From Paraflavisolibacter caeni (lineage in GTDB: Bacteria > Bacteroidota > Bacteroidia > Chitinophagales > Chitinophagaceae): DNA of 64,000 nt. Below, piece after piece: positions 28,175 to 38,201 of the stretch. The stretch spans positions 1-64,000 of the forward strand of contig NZ_JAOTIF010000012.1 of the NCBI RefSeq assembly GCF_025628885.1. The letters are read 5' to 3'. A program made the position numbers and the translations under genes. The notes beneath the pieces were generated by a model that saw only the letters and a list, made by a program, of their open reading frames with translations, had not been told where the DNA came from and made no database searches. Each line of letters starts with the position of its first letter. The first letter of the stretch is position 1.

Positions 28175-28793
28175 GAAAAAAATAACGGGCTTTGGATTTA
28201 TACCAGAGGAAAGTGAACATCACTTTCTTATAAATATTTTATCCAAAGATGTGGTAGTGGCGGAACAGTTCAACTATGATCCTGATGCTTCTCTGGCAGA
28301 GTTGAGTTATAAAATTGGCCGGCAGAACACGCAAATAAAAGTGATCCTGCACCGTAAAAAGTGGGACCTGATAGCTGACGAAGTAAAAGCTGAATTTAAC
28401 CGTAGGCTGAATGAGTTAGATTCACCTATTGGTAAATGGGCAAACAACCGCAATTACCTGAACCGGTTATTTGGTAAAGAACTCGTTTTGTTATGCTGGG
28501 CTATCGAAGAAGCCGAAGCTGCGCTGATTCCTACAGCACTTCAAAACTGGCTGGGATTGAAGCCTGAAGAGCGTTGGTGGCTTTATACCATGACCAATGC
28601 TGCTACCGGCCATGCCATATATGGCAGGAACATTGGCTGGAGAAAAGCCATTCGATATGCACTTACAGAAAATCCGGTGAGCAATACACCTAGAGTGACG
28701 ATGTTAGACAATCTGGACGGTTCTTCCTTATTTGAGTTGAAAGAGGTGGAAGAGGAAAAATATAATAAGCCTTTGAAAAAGACTAAACGGTAA
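28164..28793 (+). CDS. DUF3780-like anti-phage-associated protein
   Basis: The 209-aa product starts at a TTG (28164) overlapping the DUF499 stop. The opening ITGFGFIPEESEHHFLI and the central NNRNYLNRLFGKELVLLCW and LKPEERWWLYTMTNAATG agree with what I remember of DUF3780 proteins, which are nearly always next to DUF499 and DUF1156 genes. No catalytic motif is visible. It is probably a structural or adaptor part of the defence complex. The C-terminus is Lys-rich. Confidence 0.75.
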   Translation: MSSKKKITGFGFIPEESEHHFLINILSKDVVVAEQFNYDPDASLAELSYKIGRQNTQIKVILHRKKWDLIADEVKAEFNRRLNELDSPIGKWANNRNYLNRLFGKELVLLCWAIEEAEAALIPTALQNWLGLKPEERWWLYTMTNAATGHAIYGRNIGWRKAIRYALTENPVSNTPRVTMLDNLDGSSLFELKEVEEEKYNKPLKKTKR

Positions 28794-28846
28794 CTTTCGG
28801 CAATATTTTATATAATTGTAGAAAATAACAAGTGTAACTTTCGGCA
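28790..28846 (+). promoter_or_regulatory. Two direct repeats GTAACTTTCGGCA before the AbiEi-like gene
   Basis: The 13-mer GTAACTTTCGGCA occurs at 28790-28802 and 28834-28846, with starts 44 bp (about four helical turns) apart; a partial inverted copy (TGCCGATAA) follows at 28861. It lies directly before the antitoxin gene, where AbiEi-type proteins are known to repress their own operon, so this is likely the antitoxin's operator. Confidence 0.65.
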
Positions 28847-28877
28847 CTAATCTCCATCTTTGCCGATAATAACAAAA

Positions 28878-29639
28878 ATGCAGACATTCTTAAAATTTCA
28901 GGAGCTGATTGCTTTTCTGCCTCAGGATGAACCGTTTCGCAGGGACCTGGTCGGACATTTTTATGAGCAGAAAGGAGAGGTGCTTACAGAAGAAAATTTG
29001 AAAGTAAGGGTAAACAGGCTAAAGGCAAAAGGTGTCATTGTAAATATTGGCAGAGGATGGTATAGATTGAACAACAAAAGGATCTTTAAACCGGAAATAA
29101 CCGCAACCGTTAAAAAGGTAAACTCAAAAATCAGGAAAAACTTCCCTTATCTCAACTATCAATTATGGTCAACTCAATGGCTGAATCAGTTGCTTACGCT
29201 TCAGTTGTTAAAGAGTATAACTATTGTAGAAGTCGAAAGTGGTTCTGAAGAGGCCGTATTCAGAAATCTTAAAGAATCTTTTCCTTATCAAACATTTCTG
29301 AGCCCTTCAGATGAAGAATGGGCCAATTATATTGCGGATAAGGAAGAAACAATCCTGGTCCGGTCAATGATTTCAGAATCTCCGAAAGAGCTGCACCAGG
29401 GCATACGAACGCCTAAATTGGAAAAACTCCTCGTTGACCTTTACTGCGATAGGCTTTGGCAGCTATTATTTTCGGCAGAAATGGAAAATATATTCCGCGA
29501 ATCTTGTGAAAAGTTTGCAATAAACTTTAGCACCTTATTAAGTTATTCAGCAAGGCGGGGAAAGCGTACTGAAATTTGGCAGTACATAAAAGAACTTCAT
29601 GTTTTAGACAGCGCAACAATAGACCTAATTGAAAGATGA
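28878..29639 (+). CDS. AbiEi-like antitoxin / transcriptional regulator
   Basis: From the ATG at 28878 the product is 253 aa. Residues about 1-70 form a winged helix (FLPQDEPFRRDLVGHFYEQ ... VRVNRLKAKGVIVNIGRGWY), matching the AbiEi-type N-terminal domain with its GRGWYRL wing. The rest is the C-terminal antitoxin-like domain with an FPYLNYQLWSTQWLNQL stretch. It overlaps the nucleotidyltransferase toxin gene by 4 bp (ATGA), the usual coupling of type IV abortive-infection pairs. An alternative TTG at 28860 is less likely. Confidence 0.75.
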   Translation: MQTFLKFQELIAFLPQDEPFRRDLVGHFYEQKGEVLTEENLKVRVNRLKAKGVIVNIGRGWYRLNNKRIFKPEITATVKKVNSKIRKNFPYLNYQLWSTQWLNQLLTLQLLKSITIVEVESGSEEAVFRNLKESFPYQTFLSPSDEEWANYIADKEETILVRSMISESPKELHQGIRTPKLEKLLVDLYCDRLWQLLFSAEMENIFRESCEKFAINFSTLLSYSARRGKRTEIWQYIKELHVLDSATIDLIER

Positions 29640-30703
29640 TTCAACCACAATCCTATACTATCGACTGGCTGGATGATAAAGTAAAAGAATTTAACGCCAA
29701 TAGCTACGATTTAGCTGAAAAAATGGTGTATGCTTTAACGCTTTTGGAGCAGTTGCAATTGAATGGACTGAATTTTATTTTTAAAGGAGGTACTTCTTTA
29801 GTGCTCTTGTTAGATGGCTTCAACCGCTTTTCAAAGGATATAGATATTATGATGACTCAAAAGCCAGCTAATCTGCATGATGTTTTTAACCAGGTTGTAA
29901 AAAATTCGCCTTTTATACGGTGGGAAGAAAATAGAAGAACTGGTGACAGCTTTGGTGTCCCTAAAGAGCATTATAAATTCATTTACAAACAATCCAAAAA
30001 TGCACAGTATCCGGAAGAACCAGTGTTGTTGGACATCATTTTTGTAGAAAGCACTTACCCCGAAACGATTGTGCTCCCGGTCAGGCATTCGGTATTGCAT
30101 GCAGAAGAACCTCATGCGGAAGTTATTGTACCCTCTATCGATGCCATTACCGGTGATAAGCTGACGGCCTTTGCTCCGGCAACCATCGGAATACCAGCGG
30201 GTAAAGGCAAAGCGGTCGAAATAGCGAAGCAGTTGTTTGACCTGAATATCTTGTATGATAAAGTAAAAAGCTTTGACACTGTGCGTCAAAGCTTTTCTGC
30301 AACTGCTGTCATGGTAGCAAAATATTATGGATCAAACGTTTCAGAAAATGATGTGTACGATGATATAATCGAAACTTCATTTGTAATGGCCATGGGTGGA
30401 AAAGTAACTGCGCCATTGTATGCTGAAATCAAATCAGGGGTGACAGCACTGAACAGCTATCTCAGTAGAAAAGCTTCTTTTAGCTTTGATAAGGCGGTGC
30501 TGGCGGCGGCAAGGTTGGCTTACCTGGCAGCCTGTTTTAAAACAGGGATTACACCGGAAAGGCTGGAAGAAATAAGCGCGGAGAGATATAAAACTATGCG
30601 TATTGAACATCAAAAGTTCAGCGCATTGAACAAACCGCTAAAGGCCGGTTATCCGCTTGCCTGGCTCTACTGGTACCATGCTGCGCAATTATTGAACTTC
30701 TAA
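29636..30703 (+). CDS. AbiEii/AbiGii-family nucleotidyltransferase toxin
   Basis: The 355-aa protein has the AbiEii toxin signature: FIFKGGTSLVLLLDG near residue 44, followed by RFSKDIDIMM near 64 (the GS..DxD nucleotidyltransferase core), and IDAITGDKLTAFAP near 166 as the later conserved block. AbiEii toxins add nucleotides to tRNA or similar targets and cause growth arrest or abortive infection. It is paired with the gene before it. The pair is inserted between DUF3780 and DUF1156 genes of the larger system. Confidence 0.85.
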   Translation: MIQPQSYTIDWLDDKVKEFNANSYDLAEKMVYALTLLEQLQLNGLNFIFKGGTSLVLLLDGFNRFSKDIDIMMTQKPANLHDVFNQVVKNSPFIRWEENRRTGDSFGVPKEHYKFIYKQSKNAQYPEEPVLLDIIFVESTYPETIVLPVRHSVLHAEEPHAEVIVPSIDAITGDKLTAFAPATIGIPAGKGKAVEIAKQLFDLNILYDKVKSFDTVRQSFSATAVMVAKYYGSNVSENDVYDDIIETSFVMAMGGKVTAPLYAEIKSGVTALNSYLSRKASFSFDKAVLAAARLAYLAACFKTGITPERLEEISAERYKTMRIEHQKFSALNKPLKAGYPLAWLYWYHAAQLLNF

Positions 30704-30729
30704 ATAATTTCTTATTAATCAATTTTATT

Positions 30730-33700
30730 ATGATAAACGAACAGGACGCTGAATTAACTGCAATGCCTTCCATTACCTCGGCTAATGATGGCAGCAAGCC
30801 CATTAAGTCATTTATAGAATCTCAATTCCCTGTTTCTAAAGTTTCTAAAGAAAGCTATAAAGAACGAATGGCCAATAATGGCCAAACGCTTACTGGCTTA
30901 GGAAAGTGGTGGGGGCGAAAGCCATTGATATTAGTTCGGGCTGTTATTTTAGGGTTGTTGATGCCAGCATCTAACGATCCTAAAAAGGACCGTGAGATTT
31001 TTCTGAAGATTCTGACTATGGATGATGAAGGCCTATGGTTGCGCAAAGAAAAAAGTCCTTCAGTCGAAGAGTATTTTCAATTGGCAAAAAAGGCTGGCCT
31101 AACTCGTTATTTTAACCAGGTATCTATGCCAGATGGAAAAATAAAATTAACCTGGGACAAGTCCTTCTCAGTAGATGAAATTTTAGCCATACAGAGAAAA
31201 CTCTTCAAACAATTAGGCTATGACGACCGTTTAAAGTATTGCATTCGCCCTGAACACGTGGATAATTTACCAATTAGCGAATGGAATTTCATTAACAGCC
31301 ATCTGGGAACAACTGCAACTTCTTTACAAGAATTAGTTGAGCAGTTAGGTAAAAAACAATTTGGCCACAAGCCTCGTGTGGGCGATTCCTTTTGTGGTGG
31401 TGGATCAATACCTTTTGAAGCAGCTAGAATAGGTTGCGACGCATTTGGTAGCGATTTGAATCCTGTGGCCGCTTTGCTTTCCTGGGCGGCATTGAACATT
31501 ATTGGCGGTGGTGGGGAAGTTGTACACGAAGTTCAGACGGCTCAGGAAGAAGTGTACAAAGCTGCTGATAAACAAATTACAGATTGGGGTATTGAACACA
31601 ATGAACAGGGCTGGCGGGCTGATGCTTATTTGTATTGTGTAGAAGCAGTTTGCCCGATCACAGGATACAGGATACCATTGGCTCCGAGCTGGGTTATTGG
31701 CGAAAAGTCAAAAACCATTGCAAAATTGGTTCGTAACGAAGCTTCAAATAGTTATGACATTGAAATTCATAGTGGCGTAAGTGACGCTGAAATGCAATTT
31801 GCTCGAGATTCCGGAACTGTTCAGGGCAATTATATGGTTAATCCAGATGATTCAGACATTCGCACTTCAATGCAAGTATTGCGTGGTGATAAAACTAAAG
31901 ACAAAGAGTCTGTTTTTGGGCTGCGCTTATGGGAAAATGCCGATGTAGTGCCCAAGCCAGAAGATGTCTTTCAGGAAAGATTATACTGCATAAGATATGT
32001 AGAAACTTACTATGAAAAAAAGATTCAGCAAAATGGTAAGAGCATCTGGGTTGAGCTATCAAAAGAAGAATTAATTAAAGTTCAAGATTTATCTAGTTTA
32101 AAACAAGAAGGTACGATAAGAGAAAAAACTAGAAAAATTTATATAGCGCCAAATAAAGATGATTTAAAAAGAGAAAAGATAGTACTTGATTTATTAAAAG
32201 ATCGTTTTGCGCAATGGCAGCAAAATGGATATATCCCTTCAATAAAAATAGAACCTGGTACAGAAACAACTAGGTTGCAACGAGAAAGAGGTTGGACATA
32301 TTGGCATCACTTATTCACACCTAGACAATTATTATTATATGGAACCTTTTTTGAATTACTTGATGCATTTCCGTTAAAAGATTCTGTAAGAAAATGTTTA
32401 GTTTCTATAGGTAGAATGATAAATTGGGGATCAAAACTTTCTCGTTGGGATTCATCAATTGCAAATGAGCGCCCAACTGATACTTTCAGCAATCTAGCTT
32501 TAAATACTCTTCAAAATTATGCTGTAAGGGCATTTACTTACATGAATACATCTTGGTTTATAACACCTGACAGAAGTTGGTTTATTGAAAAGAAAAATGA
32601 TGTTATAAATACTTTAGATGTAAGGGCTATTTCAGATAATTGTGATTTTTGGATTACAGATCCACCATATGCTGATGCTGTTAATTATCACGAGTTGGCG
32701 GATTTCTTTTTATCATGGTATGAGAAGTTTATACCTAAATATTTTCCTGAATGGTATGCCGATGGTAAAAAAGCTTTAGCAATTAGAGGTGAAGGTGAGG
32801 ATTTTAAAAAGGGCATGGTTGATGCCTATACAAATCTTGCTAAGAATATGCCTGATAATGGAGCTCAAATTGTAATGTTTACCCATCAAAACTCGGCGGT
32901 TTGGGCTGATTTGGCTTTAATACTTTGGGCTAGTGGTTTACAGGTTAGTGCTGCATGGACAATATCAACAGAAACAGATAGTGCTTTTAAGACTGGAAAT
33001 TATGTTAAAGGAACTGTATGTATGGTTTTACGCAAACAAACCACAGAAGAAGAAACCTTTATTAATGATGTTTATCCTGAAGTAGAATACCATGTTACTG
33101 AGCAGCTAAAGGAAATGATTGCTCTTGACGATAAAGAAGACCCTAATTTCAGTGACAGCGATTACCAATTGGCTGCCTACGCTGCCGCTTTGCGTGTACT
33201 TACGAGCTATCGTAAAATCCATCCCATAGATGTGCAGTATGAATTGACTAAGCCCCGCAAAAAAGGAGAGAAAAATGAAGTTGAGAAATTGATTGATAAG
33301 GCCGTTGAAATCGCTACGAATTACTTGGTGCCAGAAGGCCTTGATAAGGACCTTTGGATAACCTTAACCCCTGAAGAGAAATTTTATTTAAAAGGTTTAG
33401 AGGTTGAAACCCATGGTGAATATCGCAATGGAGTATACCAGGAGTTCGCTCGTGGTTTTGGTATTAAGGAATATAAAAACTTGCTAAGCACTGGTAAAGC
33501 AAATGAAACAAGGCTCCGCAGCGCACTGGAATTTAAAAATAAAGGGCTTACCGATGAAGGTTTTGGCGCTTCAATGTTGCGCAAAGTCCTGTTCGCCGTT
33601 CATGAAACTCATGTAAAAGAAGATCCCAAAGAGGGAAGAAATTATCTTAAAGGTGAACTACAAAAAGAATATTGGTCGAGAAGGCAAAAGCTAATTACCG

Positions 33701-33804
33701 TTACTCGTTATATCCAAAACTTGGGTAGCCGTATTGAGCATTGGCAGGATGATGCAAAAGCAGCAAACCTATTAGCAGGTTCTTTAGAAAATGATCATGT
33801 ATAG
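30730..33804 (+). CDS. DUF1156 DNA adenine methylase (COG1743)
   Basis: The 1024-aa protein is a DUF1156 DNA methyltransferase. WWGRKPLILVRAVIL near residue 58 is the N-terminal DUF1156 block; DSFCGGGSIPFEAARIG near 219-235 is the SAM-binding motif I region; TDPPYADAVNYHELAD at 643-658 is motif IV (DPPY), the N6-adenine or N4-cytosine catalytic motif. Cysteines in YCVEAVCPITGY may be part of the degenerate Zn ribbon. Base use between about 32000 and 33050 is clearly more AT-rich than on both sides, which suggests exchange of the central part containing motif IV. Likely marks host DNA for self recognition. Confidence 0.87.
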   Translation: MINEQDAELTAMPSITSANDGSKPIKSFIESQFPVSKVSKESYKERMANNGQTLTGLGKWWGRKPLILVRAVILGLLMPASNDPKKDREIFLKILTMDDEGLWLRKEKSPSVEEYFQLAKKAGLTRYFNQVSMPDGKIKLTWDKSFSVDEILAIQRKLFKQLGYDDRLKYCIRPEHVDNLPISEWNFINSHLGTTATSLQELVEQLGKKQFGHKPRVGDSFCGGGSIPFEAARIGCDAFGSDLNPVAALLSWAALNIIGGGGEVVHEVQTAQEEVYKAADKQITDWGIEHNEQGWRADAYLYCVEAVCPITGYRIPLAPSWVIGEKSKTIAKLVRNEASNSYDIEIHSGVSDAEMQFARDSGTVQGNYMVNPDDSDIRTSMQVLRGDKTKDKESVFGLRLWENADVVPKPEDVFQERLYCIRYVETYYEKKIQQNGKSIWVELSKEELIKVQDLSSLKQEGTIREKTRKIYIAPNKDDLKREKIVLDLLKDRFAQWQQNGYIPSIKIEPGTETTRLQRERGWTYWHHLFTPRQLLLYGTFFELLDAFPLKDSVRKCLVSIGRMINWGSKLSRWDSSIANERPTDTFSNLALNTLQNYAVRAFTYMNTSWFITPDRSWFIEKKNDVINTLDVRAISDNCDFWITDPPYADAVNYHELADFFLSWYEKFIPKYFPEWYADGKKALAIRGEGEDFKKGMVDAYTNLAKNMPDNGAQIVMFTHQNSAVWADLALILWASGLQVSAAWTISTETDSAFKTGNYVKGTVCMVLRKQTTEEETFINDVYPEVEYHVTEQLKEMIALDDKEDPNFSDSDYQLAAYAAALRVLTSYRKIHPIDVQYELTKPRKKGEKNEVEKLIDKAVEIATNYLVPEGLDKDLWITLTPEEKFYLKGLEVETHGEYRNGVYQEFARGFGIKEYKNLLSTGKANETRLRSALEFKNKGLTDEGFGASMLRKVLFAVHETHVKEDPKEGRNYLKGELQKEYWSRRQKLITVTRYIQNLGSRIEHWQDDAKAANLLAGSLENDHV

Positions 33805-33807
33805 CGT

Positions 33808-36516
33808 ATGATGAACAGATTTTCTTCCCGCCTGCACAAACTGGATGTTTCATTTCTAAATAATCGGCTGCAAAATGCGAAGTCTTACGACCGCATAGCT
33901 GGTTATTTCAGTTCTTCTTTGCTGGAAGTAGCAGGTGAAGCTGTAAGTTCCGTTACAGGTAAAGTGCGTATTGTATGTAATTCGGATCTGGATGAACGTG
34001 ACGTGGCTACCGCAAAAGCTGCGGAAATGGCCATACGCCGCGAATGGTGTGGAAAGGAGCCTGAAAAATTGCCAGAATTGGCATACCCGAGATTCAAAAA
34101 GCTTTTTGATTTATTAGTAAGTGGCAAATTGGAAGTAAGGGTTTTACCCTCACATGTGCATGGCTTGATCCATGGAAAGGCCGGTGTGATAACAAAAGAA
34201 AATGGAACAAAAACTTCGTTTATGGGCAGCAGCAACGAAACCTATGCTGCCTGGAAAATGAACTATGAATTGGTGTGGGAAGACGATTGCGAAGACGCAA
34301 TTGAATGGGTTCAAAATGAATTTGATTACCTATGGCGCCACCAGGATGCACAAAAATTGTCGGAAGCTGTTATTTCAGATATTGGCCGCATTGCTTCTCG
34401 CTATGAAATTAATGTAGACAAGTGGAAAGAGAACCCACAACCGGAAAACACTTTTGTAGAAAGCCCAGTTTATAGAAAGGAGGCTGGTTTATGGGCGCAC
34501 CAAAAATATTTTGTTCAAAAAGCATTCGAAGTTCATAAAAAATGGGGAGCTCGTTTTGTATTGGCAGACCAGGTTGGCTTAGGGAAAACCATTCAGCTAG
34601 CTATGGCTGCTCAGTTGATGGCTTTGTATGGTAACAAACCTGTTTTAATACTTGCACCCAAGACACTGATCTGGCAATGGCAGGACGAAATGTTGTCCTT
34701 ATTAGATATGCCATCCGCAGTATGGAACGGAAGGCAATGGGTCGATGAAAATGGAGTGGAACATGCTGCAAATGGTATAAAAAATTTAAAGAATTGTCCA
34801 AGGAAAGTTGGTATTCTTTCTCAAGGATTAATCACGTCCGGTGGTGAAGCTGCAGTTATGCTTAGATCCATGGAATTTGAATGTGTAGTCGTAGATGAGG
34901 CGCATAGGGCTAGGCGAAAAAGGTTTACTGATAGGCAGCGGACAACTGCAGGCAATAGGAATAACCTCATGCAGTTCATTTATGACATTTCAACAAAAAC
35001 AAGAAGCCTATTACTAGCGACAGCCACACCAGTCCAAATTGACCCAATTGAAGCGTATGATATGCTGGATATGCTAGGAGTTGGTTCAGAACAGGTATAT
35101 GGCAATGCCTGGAGCCGTTGGGCTAATCCTACGAGGACTTTAGAAATTGTTGTGGAAAAACAAAATGTGCCAGAGGACGAATTGGAAGTCTGGGATTGGA
35201 TGCGTAATCCTTTCCCTCCGGAAGATGGAAATGAAATATTCTTTGAACAGGTAAGAACAAGATTAGATATCAATGAACACCGATTTGTTATTCCTGGAGA
35301 TCAAATTGAAAAGCTAACCCCGCCAATAAGGAGAAAAATTAAAAACAATACAACTGATTTTTTCAACAAGCATAATCCTTTCATTCGCCATATTATCAGG
35401 CGAACAAGGCAATACCTGGAGAACGAAACAGATCCTTCAACAAATGAAAAATATCTTAAGCCAGTAGTTGTTGAATTGTTTGGAGAAAAAGATAATGAGG
35501 CTATTGCTTTACCGGGTTATTTACGGGATGCGTATACCACTGCAGAGGAATTTTCTAACCTCTTAGCACGACGTTTGCAAAGTGCGGGTTTTTTAAAAAC
35601 AATGTTATTAAGAAGGTTAGGTAGTTCTATAGAAGCTGGAAGAATTACTGCAGAAAAGATGCTCAGTTCCTGGGAACAAATTGATTCAGAGGAAGATGAT
35701 GATCAGGATGAAGAAAATGAAGAAAAGAAAAGCGATATTACTGCTGTCAGTCAGAGTAAAACTTTAACGGCTAAGGAAAAACAGTTATTGCAGCAATTTA
35801 TAGATGAGTTGGAAGAACATGGTGAAAAAGATCCTAAATATGGTTTTCTACGGCAATATTTGATTGGTAAAAAGTGGTTGGAAATGGGTTGTATCGTTTT
35901 TTCACAATACTACGATACCATAAGATGGGTAGCGAATCAACTTACAGTTGATTTGCCGGAAGAACCAATTGCCATTTATGCTGGTGGTACCAAAAGCGGC
36001 ATAATGCTGAATGGTACATTCAAGCCCATGCTGAAAGATGATATAAAAGCCAAAGTAAAAAGCGGTGAACTTCGCCTGGTGCTTGGTACAGATTCAGCCA
36101 GTGAAGGTCTGAACCTGCAAAGGTTGGGTACCCTCATTAATCTTGACTTACCCTGGAACCCAACAAAACTGGAGCAACGCAAAGGCCGTATTCAAAGGAT
36201 AGGGCAGATCAGGGATACTGTATTCATATACAATATGAGGTATAGAGACTCAGTGGAAGACAGAGTGCATCAACTCCTGTCTGATCGGTTAAAAAATATA
36301 GAATCCTTATTTGGGCAAATACCAGATGTATTAGAAGATGTATGGGTAGAAGTAGCCTTAGGTGATAGAGAAAAAGCAAAGCAAATAATCAATAACGTAC
36401 CAGAGCGGCATCCCTTTGAAATCAAATACGACAAGATCGAAAATATTAATTGGGAGTCTTGCAGTGTAGTCCTAAATGCAATAGAAAGAAAAAATGTGCT
36501 AAAAGAAGTTTGGTAA
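33808..36516 (+). CDS. PLD-domain / SNF2-type helicase fusion
   Basis: The 902-aa protein begins with a phospholipase-D-like domain (residues about 10-180): HGLIHGKAGVI contains the HxK motif, with SFMGSSNETYAAW after it. Then comes an SF2/SNF2 helicase: motif I ADQVGLGKTIQL near 253, motif II VVDEAHRARR near 358, motif III LLLATATPVQ near 398, and motifs V-VI DSASEGLNLQ and RKGRIQRIGQ near 760-795. A long acidic insert lies near 625-645. The start is 3 bp after the methylase stop. It likely translocates on DNA and cleaves or remodels unmodified invader DNA. Confidence 0.88.
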   Translation: MMNRFSSRLHKLDVSFLNNRLQNAKSYDRIAGYFSSSLLEVAGEAVSSVTGKVRIVCNSDLDERDVATAKAAEMAIRREWCGKEPEKLPELAYPRFKKLFDLLVSGKLEVRVLPSHVHGLIHGKAGVITKENGTKTSFMGSSNETYAAWKMNYELVWEDDCEDAIEWVQNEFDYLWRHQDAQKLSEAVISDIGRIASRYEINVDKWKENPQPENTFVESPVYRKEAGLWAHQKYFVQKAFEVHKKWGARFVLADQVGLGKTIQLAMAAQLMALYGNKPVLILAPKTLIWQWQDEMLSLLDMPSAVWNGRQWVDENGVEHAANGIKNLKNCPRKVGILSQGLITSGGEAAVMLRSMEFECVVVDEAHRARRKRFTDRQRTTAGNRNNLMQFIYDISTKTRSLLLATATPVQIDPIEAYDMLDMLGVGSEQVYGNAWSRWANPTRTLEIVVEKQNVPEDELEVWDWMRNPFPPEDGNEIFFEQVRTRLDINEHRFVIPGDQIEKLTPPIRRKIKNNTTDFFNKHNPFIRHIIRRTRQYLENETDPSTNEKYLKPVVVELFGEKDNEAIALPGYLRDAYTTAEEFSNLLARRLQSAGFLKTMLLRRLGSSIEAGRITAEKMLSSWEQIDSEEDDDQDEENEEKKSDITAVSQSKTLTAKEKQLLQQFIDELEEHGEKDPKYGFLRQYLIGKKWLEMGCIVFSQYYDTIRWVANQLTVDLPEEPIAIYAGGTKSGIMLNGTFKPMLKDDIKAKVKSGELRLVLGTDSASEGLNLQRLGTLINLDLPWNPTKLEQRKGRIQRIGQIRDTVFIYNMRYRDSVEDRVHQLLSDRLKNIESLFGQIPDVLEDVWVEVALGDREKAKQIINNVPERHPFEIKYDKIENINWESCSVVLNAIERKNVLKEVW

Positions 36517-36550
36517 TTAACGCTCAACACAGATTAAATTTTGATTCCCT

Positions 36551-37384
36551 ATGCAACTAATTAAACCAAAACAGATATCAGGCGAAATCATGACGCTTTT
36601 TGATGATGCTGATAAAAAAGTAATCATCGTCAGTCCTTATTATAAAGTTGAAAAATGGTATAAACTGCGTAACTGCTTCGATGATTTAAAACGCCGCAAT
36701 ATTGAAGTTGAGTTTTACGTGAGGGAAAACGAATGGGAAAGCATCAATGAATTAAAGGCAATCGGTTTTGCCCCTATTAGCATACCAAATTTGCACACCA
36801 AGCTCTATCTGAATGAAAAATACGCCATAGTATCCTCCATGAACTTATTATTGAGTTCAGACAATAATTCACTGGACATAGCGCTGAAAACAGAAACTGA
36901 AGCAGAATATGAACAGCTATATCAATATTATACCAGGTATATAAAAGCTACACCAACCCAAAAGCGTGAATTCGTTAGGCCCGAATATAATGATTGGAGA
37001 GAAGAGCTAGAAAGGGCACTTGCTAGCACATTTAATAGAAAGGTATATATCAATGAACGTGAAAACGCTCTGCAAATAAATGTTCGCAATAAGTATGAAG
37101 CATTTATACACAATGGCAAATCAAACAATCTGAGGATTTCAGGTATTCTTTCAAGTAAAGAGTATGAGTTTACCTCGAACAACCTCAACATATTTCATGG
37201 ATCCAAAATGTCCATTGAGCTGCAGGCAGGTGGCAAAGGTTACTATGACACCATCTGGGGCACAATCAATGGCCTTAAAAGTTGGTCAATAAATGATTTA
37301 CACAAGGATGATGAGAAAACTGTCGTGGATGCTATAGTAAAGTTCATTGCAGGCATTGAGCAGCTTAAATCTTTAGTAATATAA
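36551..37384 (+). CDS. Phospholipase-D-like protein of the defence operon
   Basis: The 277-aa protein has one HKD-type motif, NLHTKLYLNEKYAIVSSMN near residue 80-98, and LDIALKTETEAEYEQL after it, as in PLD-like nucleases. PLD nucleases of this type work as dimers to make a full active site. The C-terminal 120 aa have no clear motif. It lies 34 bp after the helicase gene and probably belongs to the same operon; related genes are known as anti-phage-associated PLD proteins next to DUF1156 systems. Confidence 0.78.
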   Translation: MQLIKPKQISGEIMTLFDDADKKVIIVSPYYKVEKWYKLRNCFDDLKRRNIEVEFYVRENEWESINELKAIGFAPISIPNLHTKLYLNEKYAIVSSMNLLLSSDNNSLDIALKTETEAEYEQLYQYYTRYIKATPTQKREFVRPEYNDWREELERALASTFNRKVYINERENALQINVRNKYEAFIHNGKSNNLRISGILSSKEYEFTSNNLNIFHGSKMSIELQAGGKGYYDTIWGTINGLKSWSINDLHKDDEKTVVDAIVKFIAGIEQLKSLVI

Positions 37385-37397
37385 TCATGCCGGCATT

Positions 37398-38192
37398 ATG
37401 TTGCATTTAGTCAGAAATAACAAGTTTGGAAAAAATGTAAATCCGGAAATCAACTTGGGTGTCAACTGGCGTGCTTTATTCAAAATCTCCGAAGATTCTT
37501 TAACATCTTCCGTTTTTTCATTACTCTTTTACCTGCCGGTAGAGCTCTTTTGGGATATATTTTATAATGCTTGTTACTATCCCTCCTTTCCAAAACAATG
37601 TGGTAGGATGCTTATATATGAATTTTGGCCTCATTGGGATAGTACAGGAACGGAAAATACGAATTATACAGAACCAGACTTATTCATAAGGTTTGAAGCG
37701 TTTGACTTAATCATAGAAGCCAAGCGGGATGATTATAAAGGTCAACAGATAAAGGATCAATGGAAAAAGCATATTAGGTCCTATTATAACACATATGAGG
37801 CATCTGCGAGGAAGCCCTTGTTTTATGTTGCTTTGAGCGGTTTGCAATGTGGTTGGGAAAAGCAAGGTCCTGAAGAAATTGAAAGTGGTTCATTAGTATA
37901 TATTACAACCTGTAGGTGGCACCGGATATTAAAACTTGTTCAAAAAGCAGAAGAGAAGTTAAATCAATCTAAAGAGGTAATAAGTTCTGTAAATGCAGTC
38001 CATAATATTTTATCGGATTTGATTCTGGCTTTTAGTATCCATGGCTTTTCAACGGGTAAGTTATTGCACACGATGCCAGTAAATTATTCAATAAATCATA
38101 CATCTCTCGGTAACCTTCCAAATCTTAAAGTTCCTTTTCGCTGGAAACCAATTCCGTCTAGCCTGCGAAATATAAATCTGCATTATTTATAA
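37398..38192 (+). CDS. PD-(D/E)XK nuclease-like protein
   Basis: The 264-aa protein has a nuclease-like core near residues 90-125: TEPDLFIRFEAFDLIIEAKR has PD, a beta hairpin and E-A-K, and an aromatic-rich KDQWKKHIRSYY helix follows. This fits the PD-(D/E)XK fold used by restriction-type nucleases. The beginning (residues 10-60) is helical with many aromatics. It lies 13 bp after the PLD gene. Function as DNA nuclease within the system is inference. Confidence 0.65.
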   Translation: MLHLVRNNKFGKNVNPEINLGVNWRALFKISEDSLTSSVFSLLFYLPVELFWDIFYNACYYPSFPKQCGRMLIYEFWPHWDSTGTENTNYTEPDLFIRFEAFDLIIEAKRDDYKGQQIKDQWKKHIRSYYNTYEASARKPLFYVALSGLQCGWEKQGPEEIESGSLVYITTCRWHRILKLVQKAEEKLNQSKEVISSVNAVHNILSDLILAFSIHGFSTGKLLHTMPVNYSINHTSLGNLPNLKVPFRWKPIPSSLRNINLHYL

Positions 38193-38201
38193 ATCATTAA
38201 T

